DNA of 64,000 nucleotides from JANMDS01 sp031430575 (GTDB lineage: Bacteria > Pseudomonadota > Gammaproteobacteria > Burkholderiales > Casimicrobiaceae), in NCBI GenBank assembly GCA_031430575.1, contig JANPBT010000017.1, forward strand, positions 124,001 through 188,000, written 5' to 3'. The notes under the pieces are model-generated. The model was given only the letters and a program-made list of their open reading frames with translations. It was not told the DNA's origin and ran no database searches. Position numbers and translations under genes: made by a program. The number at the start of each line of letters is the position of its first letter. Positions within the stretch are counted from its first letter, which is position 1. Shown here piece after piece: positions 25,667 through 34,920 of the stretch.

Positions 25667-26452
25667 TTAAAGGTAGTTTTCCAGCCGCTTCGCTGCTGAA
25701 ACTAAATGCGGTACGTAGCGTTGCTCCGCGTCCTCAAGCGAGCAGACCGAGCTCGACATCATGATAGTAATCGTGCCAACCGGAACCCGCATTGAGTTCA
25801 ACACGGCCACGCTAATTCCGCGCATGCCAAGCTCAAATTGATTTTCAAGCAACACAAAACCCTGCGTGCGGCTGCGTGCGATCTGGGCTTCGAAATCTTT
25901 TTTCTTGGTAATGCTGTGCTCGGTATAGGCGTGCAAATTGTGATCTTTGAGCCATTTCGCAAAGATATCGGTTGGCCAGTGCGCCATCAAACTCCACCCT
26001 CCGGCGGTGCATTGGACGGGCAGGCGCGTGCCAGGGCCAACATTGGTATTCATCAACCGCGGGCCGGTCGCGCGGGCAAGATAGAGCATATCGCCGTCGT
26101 TTTCCACGCTAAACGTCACCGTCTCGCCGGTTTGGCGCATCAGATCGTGTAGATGCGGCGTGACCGTGCGCACAAGTTGCTCGGTAGATTGATAACTTTG
26201 TGCGAGCGACATCACTTTCGGCGTCAGCCAATAGGCGCGACCGTCGGTTGCAGCAAGCCCCATATATTCGAGCGTAATAAGAAAGCGGCGCGCGGCGGCG
26301 CGGCTCATTCCCAATTTTTGGGCGAGCGAGCTCGCACTGTGTTGGGGCGATTCATGATCAAAGGCATGAATGACCGCGATCCCGCGCGTAAGCCCCTCAA
26401 TGAGATCGGCTTTGTCGGGTGTTGATGGCGCGTAATCTGGATTGGCAATCAC
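25667..26452 (-). CDS. IclR-family regulator, PcaR/PobR-like
   Basis: The 261-residue protein has an N-terminal winged HTH (SASSLAQKLGMSRAAARRFLITLEYMGL) and a C-terminal IclR effector domain (GETVTFSVENDGDMLYLAR, LPVQCTAGGW, ENQFELGMRGISVAVLN). PcaR, PobR and PcaU, which regulate protocatechuate and hydroxybenzoate pathways, belong to this group. It is divergent from the quinate/shikimate-type cluster at 26620-37357, which makes it the probable regulator of that cluster. The start is GTG 26452. Confidence 0.87.
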   Translation of the reverse strand: MIANPDYAPSTPDKADLIEGLTRGIAVIHAFDHESPQHSASSLAQKLGMSRAAARRFLITLEYMGLAATDGRAYWLTPKVMSLAQSYQSTEQLVRTVTPHLHDLMRQTGETVTFSVENDGDMLYLARATGPRLMNTNVGPGTRLPVQCTAGGWSLMAHWPTDIFAKWLKDHNLHAYTEHSITKKKDFEAQIARSRTQGFVLLENQFELGMRGISVAVLNSMRVPVGTITIMMSSSVCSLEDAEQRYVPHLVSAAKRLENYL

Positions 26453-26619
26453 GATTTTTTCTTTATGATGGATTAAAGTCAGACGTAGGGGCTAGACAGA
26501 AAATAGATAGTACAGGCTTTTAATTAGACAGCAGCGCGCTAATCGCGCAGTTGCAATATTACCGCACACGGAGTACATTATAGTTATTATTTGCAACCAA
26601 AATTAAAGAAGGCGCAATC

Positions 26620-27492
26620 GTGTCGTCACTTTCAACCCAAAACCCTCTCGCAATCCTCGGTATCGAGTTTGTTGAATACGTGACAACGCAACCGCTGGCG
26701 CTGGGCATCTTCCTCGAGCGCGCTGGGTTTACGCCGATTGCGCGCCACCGCTCGCGGGAAGTGATGCTTTACCGTCAAGGCACGATGAATGTTGTCGTCA
26801 ATGCCTCGCCAAATGCCCCCTTCAATGCTTCGGCAGCCGTAGGCAGCACCCATATTGGTGCAGTCGCCCTGCGCGTCCAAAACGCAGCGGCCGCTTATTC
26901 TTATGCCATTGCAAATGGCGCGTGGGAAGTGCCTGTTCATGCCCGCGAGATGGAGCTCAATATTCCGGCGGTGCGCGGCCCGGGCGATAGCGAAATCTAT
27001 TTTGCTGATCGCTACGGCGATTTCTCGATTTACGATGTCGATTTTGTAGCGCTACCCAACGTACAAAAAGTCATACCTGCGGCGCAGAATGAGACTTTTT
27101 TTGGCATCGTCCAGCTCGCCACTGTCGGCCGCGTTGCTGCGTGGCAAGATTTTTACCAATCGTTATTTGGATTTACAACGATCCCGGCGGGGCAATTTTT
27201 TGGTGTGGTTAACAAAGGCGAGCTTTTGAAAAGCCCCTGCGGCACTTTTTTCTGGCAGCTAATCGAGCCTCCAGGCGAGGGCGACGACGTGCAGTGGGAT
27301 GAAGCATTAGTGCGCATTGGCGTAGGTACGCGCGATGTCGCGGCAACGCAGGCCGCATGGGAAGCCCGTGGCGTGAAATTTTTGCCGGTGGGGAGCACTG
27401 CAAACGGCGGTGTTAAGCGCGGCGCGGTCACCGAGATTGCCGCCGGTGGTGCCTGCATCGAGCTCGTGCTCAATACCGGGGGCGCGCAGTGA
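26620..27492 (+). CDS. VOC protein, HPPD-like half of a split QuiC
   Basis: A 290-residue protein of two vicinal-oxygen-chelate modules resembling 4-hydroxyphenylpyruvate dioxygenase. In QuiC1-type 3-dehydroshikimate dehydratases an HPPD-like domain is fused behind a TIM barrel; here it is a separate gene placed in front of the TIM-barrel gene. By eye, two of the three usual iron ligands appear lost: the first His position reads FFGIVQ and the second reads VRIGVG, while the terminal Glu (CIELVL) remains. Catalysis is therefore doubtful. A dispersed element between the modules reads IPAAQNE. GTG start after AGAAGG. Confidence 0.75.
   Translation: MSSLSTQNPLAILGIEFVEYVTTQPLALGIFLERAGFTPIARHRSREVMLYRQGTMNVVVNASPNAPFNASAAVGSTHIGAVALRVQNAAAAYSYAIANGAWEVPVHAREMELNIPAVRGPGDSEIYFADRYGDFSIYDVDFVALPNVQKVIPAAQNETFFGIVQLATVGRVAAWQDFYQSLFGFTTIPAGQFFGVVNKGELLKSPCGTFFWQLIEPPGEGDDVQWDEALVRIGVGTRDVAATQAAWEARGVKFLPVGSTANGGVKRGAVTEIAAGGACIELVLNTGGAQ
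27073..27091 (+). repeat. Dispersed element inside the VOC gene
   Basis: Exact core at 27077-27087, sense, read as IPAAQN, lying at the junction between the two VOC modules. Confidence 0.85.
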
Positions 27493-28391
27493 GCCCAGAG
27501 CGCTTTGGGATCGATACGATTACGCTGGCCGGCTCGCTCGCAGCAAAGCTAAAAGCTTCAAAAGCCGCAGGCTTTAGCCAGATCATGCTTTCGGCTAAAG
27601 ATTTGTCTGGCCATCCCGATGGCGTCGCCGCCGCGGCGGCCGAAGTGCGCGCCAGCGGGCTGCGGGTGACCGGGTTTCAAGTGATGCGCGATTTCGAAGG
27701 GCTCACAGGCCCGCTCGGGCAATACAAACTAGACATCGCCAAACGCATGCTGGAAATGGCCGCGGCGGTCGGTGCCCCTTTCCTTCTCGTTTGCTCCTCT
27801 ACGTCCAGCCATGCCACGGGCGATGCCAATACCTGCAGCGCAGATTTACGCAAATTAGCCACCCTCGCAGTGCCTTTGGGCATTAAAGTGGCTTATGAAG
27901 CCCTGTCTTGGGGGCGACACGCCCATCTGGTGGCCGATGCGTGGAAGATCGTCGAGACTGCCGATTGCCCCAACTTAGGCTTAGTGGTTGATTCCTTTCA
28001 CTGGCTCGCCACCGACGCTGCGCCTGACGTGCTGGATGGGATCGCGCCTGAAAAATTATTTTTTGTGCAGCTTTCTGATTTCATGTGGCAATCGACGCCC
28101 ACGTTTGACGAGCGCCGCGAGACGGCGCGCCATATGCGTGTCTTCCCGGGCGAAGGCGCGCATAGCGAGCAATTGGCGATGCTCATTCGCGGCCTGGTCG
28201 AGTTTGGCTACCAAGGCGATTTCAGCTTCGAAGTTTTCAACGATGATTACGCCCAAATGCCGCTGGAGTACGTGACCCAACGCGCCATGCAATCTGTGCA
28301 CTGGAGCTTAGATCGGGTGCCTCGAAAAGATTTGCTCGTGCGACGCGCGGTCCGCCGCTCCCAGCCCGATTTGATCGCGCTACACACATGA
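27489..28391 (+). CDS. quiC: 3-dehydroshikimate dehydratase, TIM-barrel type
   Basis: The enzyme converts 3-dehydroshikimate to protocatechuate in hydroaromatic catabolism. The 300-residue sugar-phosphate-isomerase-like barrel shows VAYEALSWGRH, LGLVVDSFHWLA, FFVQLSDFMW and the metal-binding FSFEVFNDDYAQMP, the DSD/QuiC signature order. It starts with GTG overlapping the VOC stop (GTGA), so the two are translationally coupled and may form a complex. A one-base variant of the dispersed element (27833-27843) is read as NTCSADL. Confidence 0.82.
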   Translation: MSPERFGIDTITLAGSLAAKLKASKAAGFSQIMLSAKDLSGHPDGVAAAAAEVRASGLRVTGFQVMRDFEGLTGPLGQYKLDIAKRMLEMAAAVGAPFLLVCSSTSSHATGDANTCSADLRKLATLAVPLGIKVAYEALSWGRHAHLVADAWKIVETADCPNLGLVVDSFHWLATDAAPDVLDGIAPEKLFFVQLSDFMWQSTPTFDERRETARHMRVFPGEGAHSEQLAMLIRGLVEFGYQGDFSFEVFNDDYAQMPLEYVTQRAMQSVHWSLDRVPRKDLLVRRAVRRSQPDLIALHT

Positions 28392-29317
28392 AAATTTGCG
28401 TGCTCGGCGCAGGCTCACTCGGTTGCGCCATTGGCGGGACGTTGGCAGAAAATGGCAACGAAGTGTGGTTGGTCAATCGATCTGCAAAGCGCGTTGCCGC
28501 GATTGCGCAACACGGCTTGATCATGCGCACGGGCGAGCGTGAGCGCACCGTGAAAGTTAATGCCACGACCGATTGCACTGATGTGGGTACGGTCGATTTA
28601 GTCATCGTGCTCGTGAAATCATTTCATACCCGCGATGCGATGCAAAATGCTGCGCCATTGATTGCGCCCGATACTGTCGTGCTCTCGCTCCAAAATGGTT
28701 TGGGGCACGAAGAAGTACTTGCAGAGTTCGTACCTGCGGCGCAAATTATGCTGGGGAAATCATACGTCGGCGGGCAATTGCTAGATTTGAATACCGTGAT
28801 TGCGGGCACCGTTGGCAAAGAGACGATCATCGGCGAATTCAACGGCACGGTTTCACCCCGGATTCAAAAAATTGCCGACACGTTTAATAGCGCTGGCTTA
28901 AAAGCGGAAATCAGCGCAAACATTTTGGGTGTGGTCTGGGACAAGATTTTTGTTAACGTTGCTACCGGTGCTGTGAGTGGTATCTCGGGCCTACCCTACG
29001 GCGAGCTTTATCAATCCAAGGAGCTTGAAGCGACAGCAATTGCGGCGGTGACCGAGGCGATGGCGGTGAGCCGCGCCGCAGGAATCAAAACTTCTTTTAC
29101 CGACCCCAAAGCGCCGTGGGATAAAGCAGGCGGTGGTTTGCCGTATGAATTCAAAGCGTCAATGCTGCAAAGCATTGAAAAAGGCTCGATCACTGAGATT
29201 GATTTTGTCAACGGCGCGGTCGTGCGGGCGGGTAAAAAATGGGGGGTGCCCACGCCGGTGAATGAAACGCTCGTGGCCTGCATCAAGGGCATTGAGCGTA
29301 GGGTGTGCCGTGGCTGA
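28388..29317 (+). CDS. Ketopantoate reductase-like (ApbA/PanE) oxidoreductase
   Basis: The 309-residue protein has an N-terminal NAD(P) motif GAGSLGCAIGG, VKSFHT, LQNGLGHEE and a C-terminal ApbA domain (DKIFVNVATGAVSGISGLPYGE). The family reduces 2-keto acids such as ketopantoate, but here the gene lies inside an aromatic/hydroaromatic catabolic operon, so a different 2-keto substrate is likely. The start ATG overlaps the previous stop (ATGA). A variant element (28734-28744) reads VPAAQIM. Confidence 0.8.
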   Translation: MKICVLGAGSLGCAIGGTLAENGNEVWLVNRSAKRVAAIAQHGLIMRTGERERTVKVNATTDCTDVGTVDLVIVLVKSFHTRDAMQNAAPLIAPDTVVLSLQNGLGHEEVLAEFVPAAQIMLGKSYVGGQLLDLNTVIAGTVGKETIIGEFNGTVSPRIQKIADTFNSAGLKAEISANILGVVWDKIFVNVATGAVSGISGLPYGELYQSKELEATAIAAVTEAMAVSRAAGIKTSFTDPKAPWDKAGGGLPYEFKASMLQSIEKGSITEIDFVNGAVVRAGKKWGVPTPVNETLVACIKGIERRVCRG

Positions 29318-29774
29318 AATCATCAATAAATATTGGGACGATGCGAAAGTGGGCGACGAATGTATCTCGCCGACTTACGAAGTCACCGAAGCCAAAGTGA
29401 TGGCGTACGCCACGCTGACCGGCGATTTCACGCCCGTGCATATCGACGAAGAATACGCCAAAACAACGCCCTTTGGCACGCGCGTGGCGCACGGACTTTT
29501 TGGGCTTTCAATTGCCGATGGATTAAAGACGATGAGCGATTATCGATTTCATTCCGGCATGTCGCTCGGTTGGGATTGGAGCTTCGTTGCGCCAATTAAG
29601 TTGGGTGATGTTGTGCGGGTGAAATTTTGCGTGGGCGCGATGCGCGCATCAAAATCCAAGCCGGGCTGGGGCATCGTCATCTTGCCATCCGAGCTTCTCA
29701 ACCAGCGTGGTGAAGTCGTGCAAAAAGGCGAGCATCGGCTAATGATCCCAGGCACACCGGAGATCTCTGCGTGA
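29310..29774 (+). CDS. MaoC-family hydratase
   Basis: A 154-residue hot-dog-fold protein with the MaoC hydratase motif: TGDFTPVHIDEEYAKTTPFG followed by RVAHGLFGLS, including the Asp and His used for hydration of enoyl-CoA. It starts with GTG 29310, overlapping the previous gene by 8 bases. With the CoA-transferase that follows, it suggests a CoA-thioester step in this cluster; the substrate is unknown. Confidence 0.82.
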   Translation: MAEIINKYWDDAKVGDECISPTYEVTEAKVMAYATLTGDFTPVHIDEEYAKTTPFGTRVAHGLFGLSIADGLKTMSDYRFHSGMSLGWDWSFVAPIKLGDVVRVKFCVGAMRASKSKPGWGIVILPSELLNQRGEVVQKGEHRLMIPGTPEISA

Positions 29775-29820
29775 TCTCAAAAAAGCACATTTTCTCGATT
29801 GAAAATGCCCAAAATAGGCC

Positions 29821-29839
29821 AATTCTGCGCCGCAGGTAT
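29821..29839 (-). repeat. Dispersed element between the MaoC and CaiB genes
   Basis: Exact core at 29825-29835, 51 bases after the MaoC stop and directly in front of the CaiB start. Confidence 0.85.
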
Positions 29840-29851
29840 TTCTAAAAAATC

Positions 29852-31060
29852 ATGCAAGCGCTCCCCTTAGACGGCATTCGCGTCATCGATTACAGCCATT
29901 TTTTGGCCGGGCCGTATTTGTCCCGTTGCTTGAGCGCGCTTGGCGCAGAAGTCATTAAAGTCGAGCGCCCCAAAGAAGGCGACGCAGGGCGGCATCATCC
30001 TTATTTCATCAATGGCCAGTCGGGCTATTTCTTGCAGCAAAATATGGGCAAGAAAGGGATTTGCGTGAACTCGAAAGATCCGCGCGGCAAGGAGATGCTG
30101 CAAAGACTTTGCGATAGCGCCGATGTGTTTATCGAAAATTACCGCCCCGGCGCACTGGAAAAATTAGGCTTAGGCTACCAAGCGTTAGCCGCGCGCAATC
30201 CGGGCTTAGTCTACTGCTCAATCTCAGCCTACGGGCACACCGGGCCCGACGCGCATCGCGCAGGTTTTGGCCTTATCGCAGAAGCTAAAAGCGGCATCAT
30301 GGCGATGGTGGGCTCGCCGGGCGAAGCGCCACCGCTCTTGCGCGTTGCCTTGGGCGATATGTACACCGGGATTCACGGCGTCGCGAGCGTTTGCGCAGCA
30401 TTGCTTGGGCGGGTGAAATCAGGGCGCGGGCAACATATTGATCTCGCGCTTTACGACTGCTTGGTTTCGATGCATGAATACGCGATTCAATGCTACACGC
30501 TCTCGGGTGGCACCGAAATCCCCGTGCAAACCGGCCACGATTTGCCCACCTCCACGCTTTACGGCGTCTTTTGCGCTGCCGATGGCAATTTAGTAATCGC
30601 CGCGCAAGTCGATGAGGCATGGAAGCGCTTCGCACATTTAATCGGCGGCGATGCGCTTGCGAGCGATGCCCGCTTTCACAGCGCACCCGGGCGCAACGCC
30701 CACCGGCTGGCAATTCTCCCGCTCGTACGGGCGTGGACCGCAAGCCGCACCGTTGCTCAATGTTTGGCCGCACTCGATGGGATCGACGTGCCTGGCGCAC
30801 GGGTGCAGCGCATTGATGAAGTGTTAAGCGACCCACAAATCATCGCGCGTAATATGGTCATTGAGCAAGAGCACCCCACCGCTGGCAAAGTGAAATTGCC
30901 CAACCTGCCCTTTCGCTTTTCAGATTGCGACACCACGCAAACGATGCCCGCGCCAACGCTCGGGCAGCATAATCGTGAGTTCGCGCGCAGCGTGGGCTTT
31001 TCCGATGCGCAAATCGCAGAAATGGAGCACGATGGTGTGCTCTATGCAGAACCGAATTAA
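29852..31060 (+). CDS. CaiB/BaiF family (class III) CoA-transferase
   Basis: The 402-residue protein begins LDGIRVIDYSHFLAGPY and shows E-V-I-K-V-E-R-P-x-E-G-D, NMGKKGICVN, R-P-G-A-L-E-K-L-G-L-G and the catalytic aspartate in LGDMYTGIHGV, all standard for class III CoA-transferases such as formyl-CoA or mesaconyl-CoA transferases. It probably activates or exchanges an organic acid for the MaoC step upstream. The exact acid cannot be read from the sequence. It is 10 bases upstream of a shikimate dehydrogenase gene. Confidence 0.85.
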   Translation: MQALPLDGIRVIDYSHFLAGPYLSRCLSALGAEVIKVERPKEGDAGRHHPYFINGQSGYFLQQNMGKKGICVNSKDPRGKEMLQRLCDSADVFIENYRPGALEKLGLGYQALAARNPGLVYCSISAYGHTGPDAHRAGFGLIAEAKSGIMAMVGSPGEAPPLLRVALGDMYTGIHGVASVCAALLGRVKSGRGQHIDLALYDCLVSMHEYAIQCYTLSGGTEIPVQTGHDLPTSTLYGVFCAADGNLVIAAQVDEAWKRFAHLIGGDALASDARFHSAPGRNAHRLAILPLVRAWTASRTVAQCLAALDGIDVPGARVQRIDEVLSDPQIIARNMVIEQEHPTAGKVKLPNLPFRFSDCDTTQTMPAPTLGQHNREFARSVGFSDAQIAEMEHDGVLYAEPN

Positions 31061-31069
31061 ATTGAAACT

Positions 31070-31888
31070 ATGAACGAACGCTACGCCGTTTTCGGCAACC
31101 CCATTGAGCACAGCAAATCGCCCGCGATTCATGCCGCTTTTGCCGCGTCATTAGGGCAGACGATTGACTACAGCAAACAGTTAGCACCACTCGATAGCTT
31201 CCCGCAAGCGATCCGCGATTTCATTGCGGTCGGCGGCAAAGGCGCAAATGTAACGATGCCTTTTAAGCTCGAAGCCTATGCCCTAGCCACCCACAAAACC
31301 GAGCAAGCCAAACGCGCTGGCGCGGTGAACGCATTGAAATTTATAGGCGATGAAATTCACGCGCAAAATTTTGATGGCGTGGGTTTGGTCAACGATATTC
31401 AGACGAACTTAGGTTTCGCGCTCAAAGGCAAGCGCGTGCTCATGCTGGGCGCAGGCGGCGCGGCGCGCGGGGCCGTGTTACCGATACTCGATGCCGAGCC
31501 TGATGTGTTGGTGATTGCAAACCGCACGCTGACCAAAGGCTTAGCACTCGCTGAGCAGTTTTTTGGTTTTGGCAATATTCAAGTGCAAGCGCCAGAAGCG
31601 CTCTACAAACCATTTGATATCGTCATCAACGCAACATCGGCGAGTGTAACCGGCGCTTGCCCCGAAATTGCGCCGCAGGTATTTGGCAAAAATACCTTGG
31701 CCTATGAAATGATGTACGGCAAAGGGTTAACGCCATTTTTGAAACTCGCACAAGGCGCAGGCGCGAAGCACATGGCCGATGGCGTGGGCATGTTAGTGGA
31801 GCAAGCGGCATGCGCATATGAGTGGTGGCGCGGCGTGCGTCCGCAAACGCAATCGCTCATCACTACCATGACCATCCCGCTCATTTGA
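31070..31888 (+). CDS. aroE: Shikimate dehydrogenase
   Basis: The 272-residue enzyme interconverts 3-dehydroshikimate and shikimate. The substrate motif NPIEHSKSPAIH, the catalytic lysine in NVTMPFK, the NADP loop GAGGAARG with ANRT, and YGKGLTPFL are present. Placement behind the CoA-transferase and in front of a TRAP transporter suggests a catabolic role (shikimate to dehydroshikimate), although it retains the canonical biosynthetic-type SKS motif. A one-base variant element reads EIAPQVF (31668-31678). Confidence 0.9.
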   Translation: MNERYAVFGNPIEHSKSPAIHAAFAASLGQTIDYSKQLAPLDSFPQAIRDFIAVGGKGANVTMPFKLEAYALATHKTEQAKRAGAVNALKFIGDEIHAQNFDGVGLVNDIQTNLGFALKGKRVLMLGAGGAARGAVLPILDAEPDVLVIANRTLTKGLALAEQFFGFGNIQVQAPEALYKPFDIVINATSASVTGACPEIAPQVFGKNTLAYEMMYGKGLTPFLKLAQGAGAKHMADGVGMLVEQAACAYEWWRGVRPQTQSLITTMTIPLI

Positions 31889-31892
31889 AGCA

Positions 31893-31911
31893 ATACCTGC
31901 GGCGCAGAATT
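31893..31911 (+). repeat. Dispersed element between aroE and dctQ
   Basis: Exact core at 31897-31907, 4 bases after the aroE stop, with tail GGCACTTTTTT. Confidence 0.85.
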
Positions 31912-31940
31912 GGCACTTTTTTAACAAGGATCACCACAAA

Positions 31941-32471
31941 ATGAACCGCTTTATTAACACCTATTGCCGAGTGCTCGACATCGGCATTGCGATTTTTCTG
32001 GGTCTAATGGTGATTATGGTTTTTGGCAACGTGGTGTTGCGCTACGGGTTTAATTCCGGCATCGCCATTAGCGAAGAGCTCTCGCGCTGGTTGTTTGTGT
32101 GGGTCACGTTTATGGGAGCGGTGGTCGCGCTCAAAGAGCGCGGGCATTTGGGCACTGACATGCTCACTTCCCGACTGGGCTTGCCTGCTAAGAAATTTTG
32201 CCTCGCGTTGAGTTTCGTGCTCATGCTCTTTTTGTGTGGTGTGGTTTTCAAAGGCGCATGGGAACAAACAAAGATTAATTATTCATCGACCAGCGCAGCG
32301 ATGGAAGTATCGATGGCGATTTTCTTTGCGAGTGGGCTTATGTTTTCGGTGTTGGGCGGGCTTATCATCTTGCGCGATCTTTACCGCTTGCTCAGCGGCA
32401 ACATGAGTGAGACAGAGATTTCCGCCAGCCGTGAATCAGAAGATCAGCCACATGCGGAGTTGAACAAATGA
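31941..32471 (+). CDS. dctQ: TRAP transporter small membrane subunit (DctQ)
   Basis: The 176-residue protein has four predicted membrane helices and the DctQ pattern SEELSRWLFVWVTFMGAVVALKERGHLG. It partners DctM and the periplasmic receptor to import carboxylates using a sodium gradient. It overlaps dctM by 4 bases. The gene neighbours imply a substrate such as quinate, shikimate or a related hydroaromatic acid. Confidence 0.9.
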   Translation: MNRFINTYCRVLDIGIAIFLGLMVIMVFGNVVLRYGFNSGIAISEELSRWLFVWVTFMGAVVALKERGHLGTDMLTSRLGLPAKKFCLALSFVLMLFLCGVVFKGAWEQTKINYSSTSAAMEVSMAIFFASGLMFSVLGGLIILRDLYRLLSGNMSETEISASRESEDQPHAELNK

Positions 32472-33748
32472 CAATCGCTATTTTTCTATTTTCACTGCTT
32501 GCCGCGATGGCAATTGGCATGCCGATCGCCTTTGCGTTGCTGCTCTCCGGCGCGGCGCTCATGTGGCATATGGGCATGTGGGATTCCCAAATTCTCGCGC
32601 AAAACGTGATCGAAGGCTCAAATAGTTTTCCGCTCCTAGCGGTGCCATTTTTCATGCTTGCAGGCGAGATCATGAATCAGGGCGGGCTGTCAAAGCGCAT
32701 CGTGAAATTTGCGATGGCGTTGGTCGGGCACGTTCCGGGTGGCCTGGGCTACGTCGCGATTGTGGCCGCGTGCATTATGGCCGCGCTCTCGGGCTCAGCG
32801 GTGGCCGATGCCGCAGCGTTGTCCGCACTCTTGCTGCCCATGATGGTGCGCGCGGGGCACGATAAAGCCCGCAGCGCGGGCTTGATTGCCGCCGCTGGGA
32901 TTATCGCGCCGGTGATCCCGCCAAGCATTGCATTTATTATTTTTGGTGTCGCCGCAAACGTTTCAATTTCCAAACTATTTCTTGCCGGCATCGTGCCCGG
33001 CATTTTGCTTGGTGCTGCCCTCTGGATTACTTGGTGGTGGTTGGTGCGCGCTGAAAAAGTGGTGCCGCCGCCGCGCCAAACCAAGGCCGAAATCTGGGAT
33101 GCCTTCAAAGGCGCGAGCTGGGCACTGGTGATGCCTGCGATTGTTGTAGGTGGCTTAAAGTTTGGTGTATTCACGCCCACGGAATCAGCGGTCGTTGCGG
33201 CTGTATACGCCATGTTGGTTTCGCTTTTTGTCTACAAAGAAATCACCTGGCGCGATATGTTGCCCATCGCTACGAATGCTGCAAAAACCAGCGCAATTGT
33301 GATGTTTTTAGTCGCTGCCGCCATGGTCTCAGCATGGATGATTACCGTGGCGCAATTGCCCGCGCAGCTCACCGCGCTGCTACAGCCCTTGCTCGATAGC
33401 CCAAAACTTTTGATGTTCGCTATCATGATTATCGTGATGATCGTGGGCACGGCGATGGACATGACACCGACCATTTTGATTCTCACCCCGGTACTCATGC
33501 CAGTGATTAAAGCGGCGGGGATTGACCCGGTGTATTTCGGTGTGATGTTTATCATCAACAACGCGATTGGCTTGGTGACGCCGCCGGTGGGGACGGTTTT
33601 AAATACCGTCGCGGGTGTCGGCAAAGTAAGTATGGACGACGTTACTAAGGGCGTTATGCCCTTTATGTTCGCCCAGTTTTTGTTGCTGTTTTTAATGGTT
33701 TTGTTCCCGCAGATTGTGATGTGGCCTGCGAAGTTTTTAGGCGGTTGA
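32468..33748 (+). CDS. dctM: TRAP transporter large membrane subunit (DctM)
   Basis: A 426-residue, very hydrophobic permease with about 12 membrane segments and the DctM motifs VPFFMLAGEIMNQGG, SGSAVADAAALSALLLPMM, PPSIAFIIFGV and an N-N-A-I-G-L-V-T-P-P-V-G-T stretch. It is the sodium-coupled transport channel of the TRAP system encoded here. It overlaps dctQ and is followed after about 90 bases by the receptor gene. Confidence 0.93.
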   Translation: MTIAIFLFSLLAAMAIGMPIAFALLLSGAALMWHMGMWDSQILAQNVIEGSNSFPLLAVPFFMLAGEIMNQGGLSKRIVKFAMALVGHVPGGLGYVAIVAACIMAALSGSAVADAAALSALLLPMMVRAGHDKARSAGLIAAAGIIAPVIPPSIAFIIFGVAANVSISKLFLAGIVPGILLGAALWITWWWLVRAEKVVPPPRQTKAEIWDAFKGASWALVMPAIVVGGLKFGVFTPTESAVVAAVYAMLVSLFVYKEITWRDMLPIATNAAKTSAIVMFLVAAAMVSAWMITVAQLPAQLTALLQPLLDSPKLLMFAIMIIVMIVGTAMDMTPTILILTPVLMPVIKAAGIDPVYFGVMFIINNAIGLVTPPVGTVLNTVAGVGKVSMDDVTKGVMPFMFAQFLLLFLMVLFPQIVMWPAKFLGG

Positions 33749-33840
33749 GATTTAGATTGAAGAAAACCCGGCTTGCGTAAGGTGCGCCGCAGGTCTTGTT
33801 TAAGTGTGCGCACCAATTTTTTGTATTTTCAGGAGGATCT

Positions 33841-34848
33841 ATGAAACGAGTATTCATTAAATCGATGGTCGCCGCTGCACTCGCGCTCGCCGCGGGTGCA
33901 AGCTTGGCGCAAAACTACCAAGAGCGCGCAATTAAGTTTGGCACGCAAAACCCTGCCGGTCACCCGATCGTGCAAGGCATGGATAAATTTAAGGCCATTG
34001 TTGAAGCCAAATCAGGCGGCAAACTGAAGGTGAATCTCTTCCCAGCCGCGCAGTTGGGCAACGATCAATTTCACGTCTCTGGCGTGCAAGGTGGCACCAT
34101 TGAAATGACGGTGATGAACTCCGGTATCTTGGCCAGCCAAGCTAAAGAATTTGCCATTTTCGATTTCCCGTTCATGTTCGCAAATGAAGCGGAAGCCGAT
34201 AAAGTGGTTGACGGCCCATTTGGTAAAAAAATGCACGGCAAGCTAGAAGAAAAAGGTATCGTGGGCTTGGCCTACTGGGAGCTTGGCTTCCGCAATATGA
34301 CCAACGGCAAAAAACCTTTGAATAAAGTGGAAGACATTGCGGGCTTGAAGCTGCGCGTGATCCCTAACCCGATCAATTTGGATTGGGTCAAAGCACTCGA
34401 CGCAAACCCTACGCCATTGCCATGGCCAGAAGTGTATGGCGCGCTGGAAAATAAAGCGGTAGATGGCCAAGAAAATCCGATTCCAACGATCAAGGGCGCA
34501 AAACTGTTTGAAGTGCAGAAGCATTTGGCACTCACCAAACACGTCTACAACCCGCAATCAGTCATGATCTCAAAGAAATTTTGGGACACGTTGAATGCTG
34601 ACGAAAAGAAATTGCTGACCGACGCCGCACAAGAAGCCGCCGTATTTCAGCGCGCAACGAATCGCGCTGCAGTGGGCAAAGACTTAGACGAATTGAAGAA
34701 ATCTGGCATGCTCGTGACTGAATTTGCACCGGCTGAGACGATTAAATTCGTAGAGAAAATGAAGCCTGTCATTACAAAATACGCTGCTAACGTCGGCAGC
34801 GATACCGTAAACGACTTGCTGGCTGAATTGGCAAAAGCACGCAAGTAA
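33841..34848 (+). CDS. dctP: TRAP transporter periplasmic receptor (DctP)
   Basis: A 335-residue protein with a signal peptide ending ASLAQ at about residue 23. It shows the DctP core: FGTQNPAGHPIVQGMDKF, the conserved GLKLRVIPNP with the arginine that binds a carboxylate, and PWPEVYGALENKAVDGQENP. GGAGG lies 6 bases before ATG 33841; a longer frame from 33796 lacks the signal peptide start. A degenerate element (33782-33792) lies upstream. Confidence 0.92.
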   Translation: MKRVFIKSMVAAALALAAGASLAQNYQERAIKFGTQNPAGHPIVQGMDKFKAIVEAKSGGKLKVNLFPAAQLGNDQFHVSGVQGGTIEMTVMNSGILASQAKEFAIFDFPFMFANEAEADKVVDGPFGKKMHGKLEEKGIVGLAYWELGFRNMTNGKKPLNKVEDIAGLKLRVIPNPINLDWVKALDANPTPLPWPEVYGALENKAVDGQENPIPTIKGAKLFEVQKHLALTKHVYNPQSVMISKKFWDTLNADEKKLLTDAAQEAAVFQRATNRAAVGKDLDELKKSGMLVTEFAPAETIKFVEKMKPVITKYAANVGSDTVNDLLAELAKARK

Positions 34849-34920
34849 TTGCAAATGCTCGGCTGCGCATGCATCGCATGTGCAGCTATTGATCGCATTT
34901 AGAAACGTCCCAAATTGCAA

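Noticed and set aside
29296..29312. GTAGGGTGTG string resembling the GTAG-REP
   Set aside because: The second half of the hairpin is missing and the bases are needed for overlapping gene ends; probably chance.
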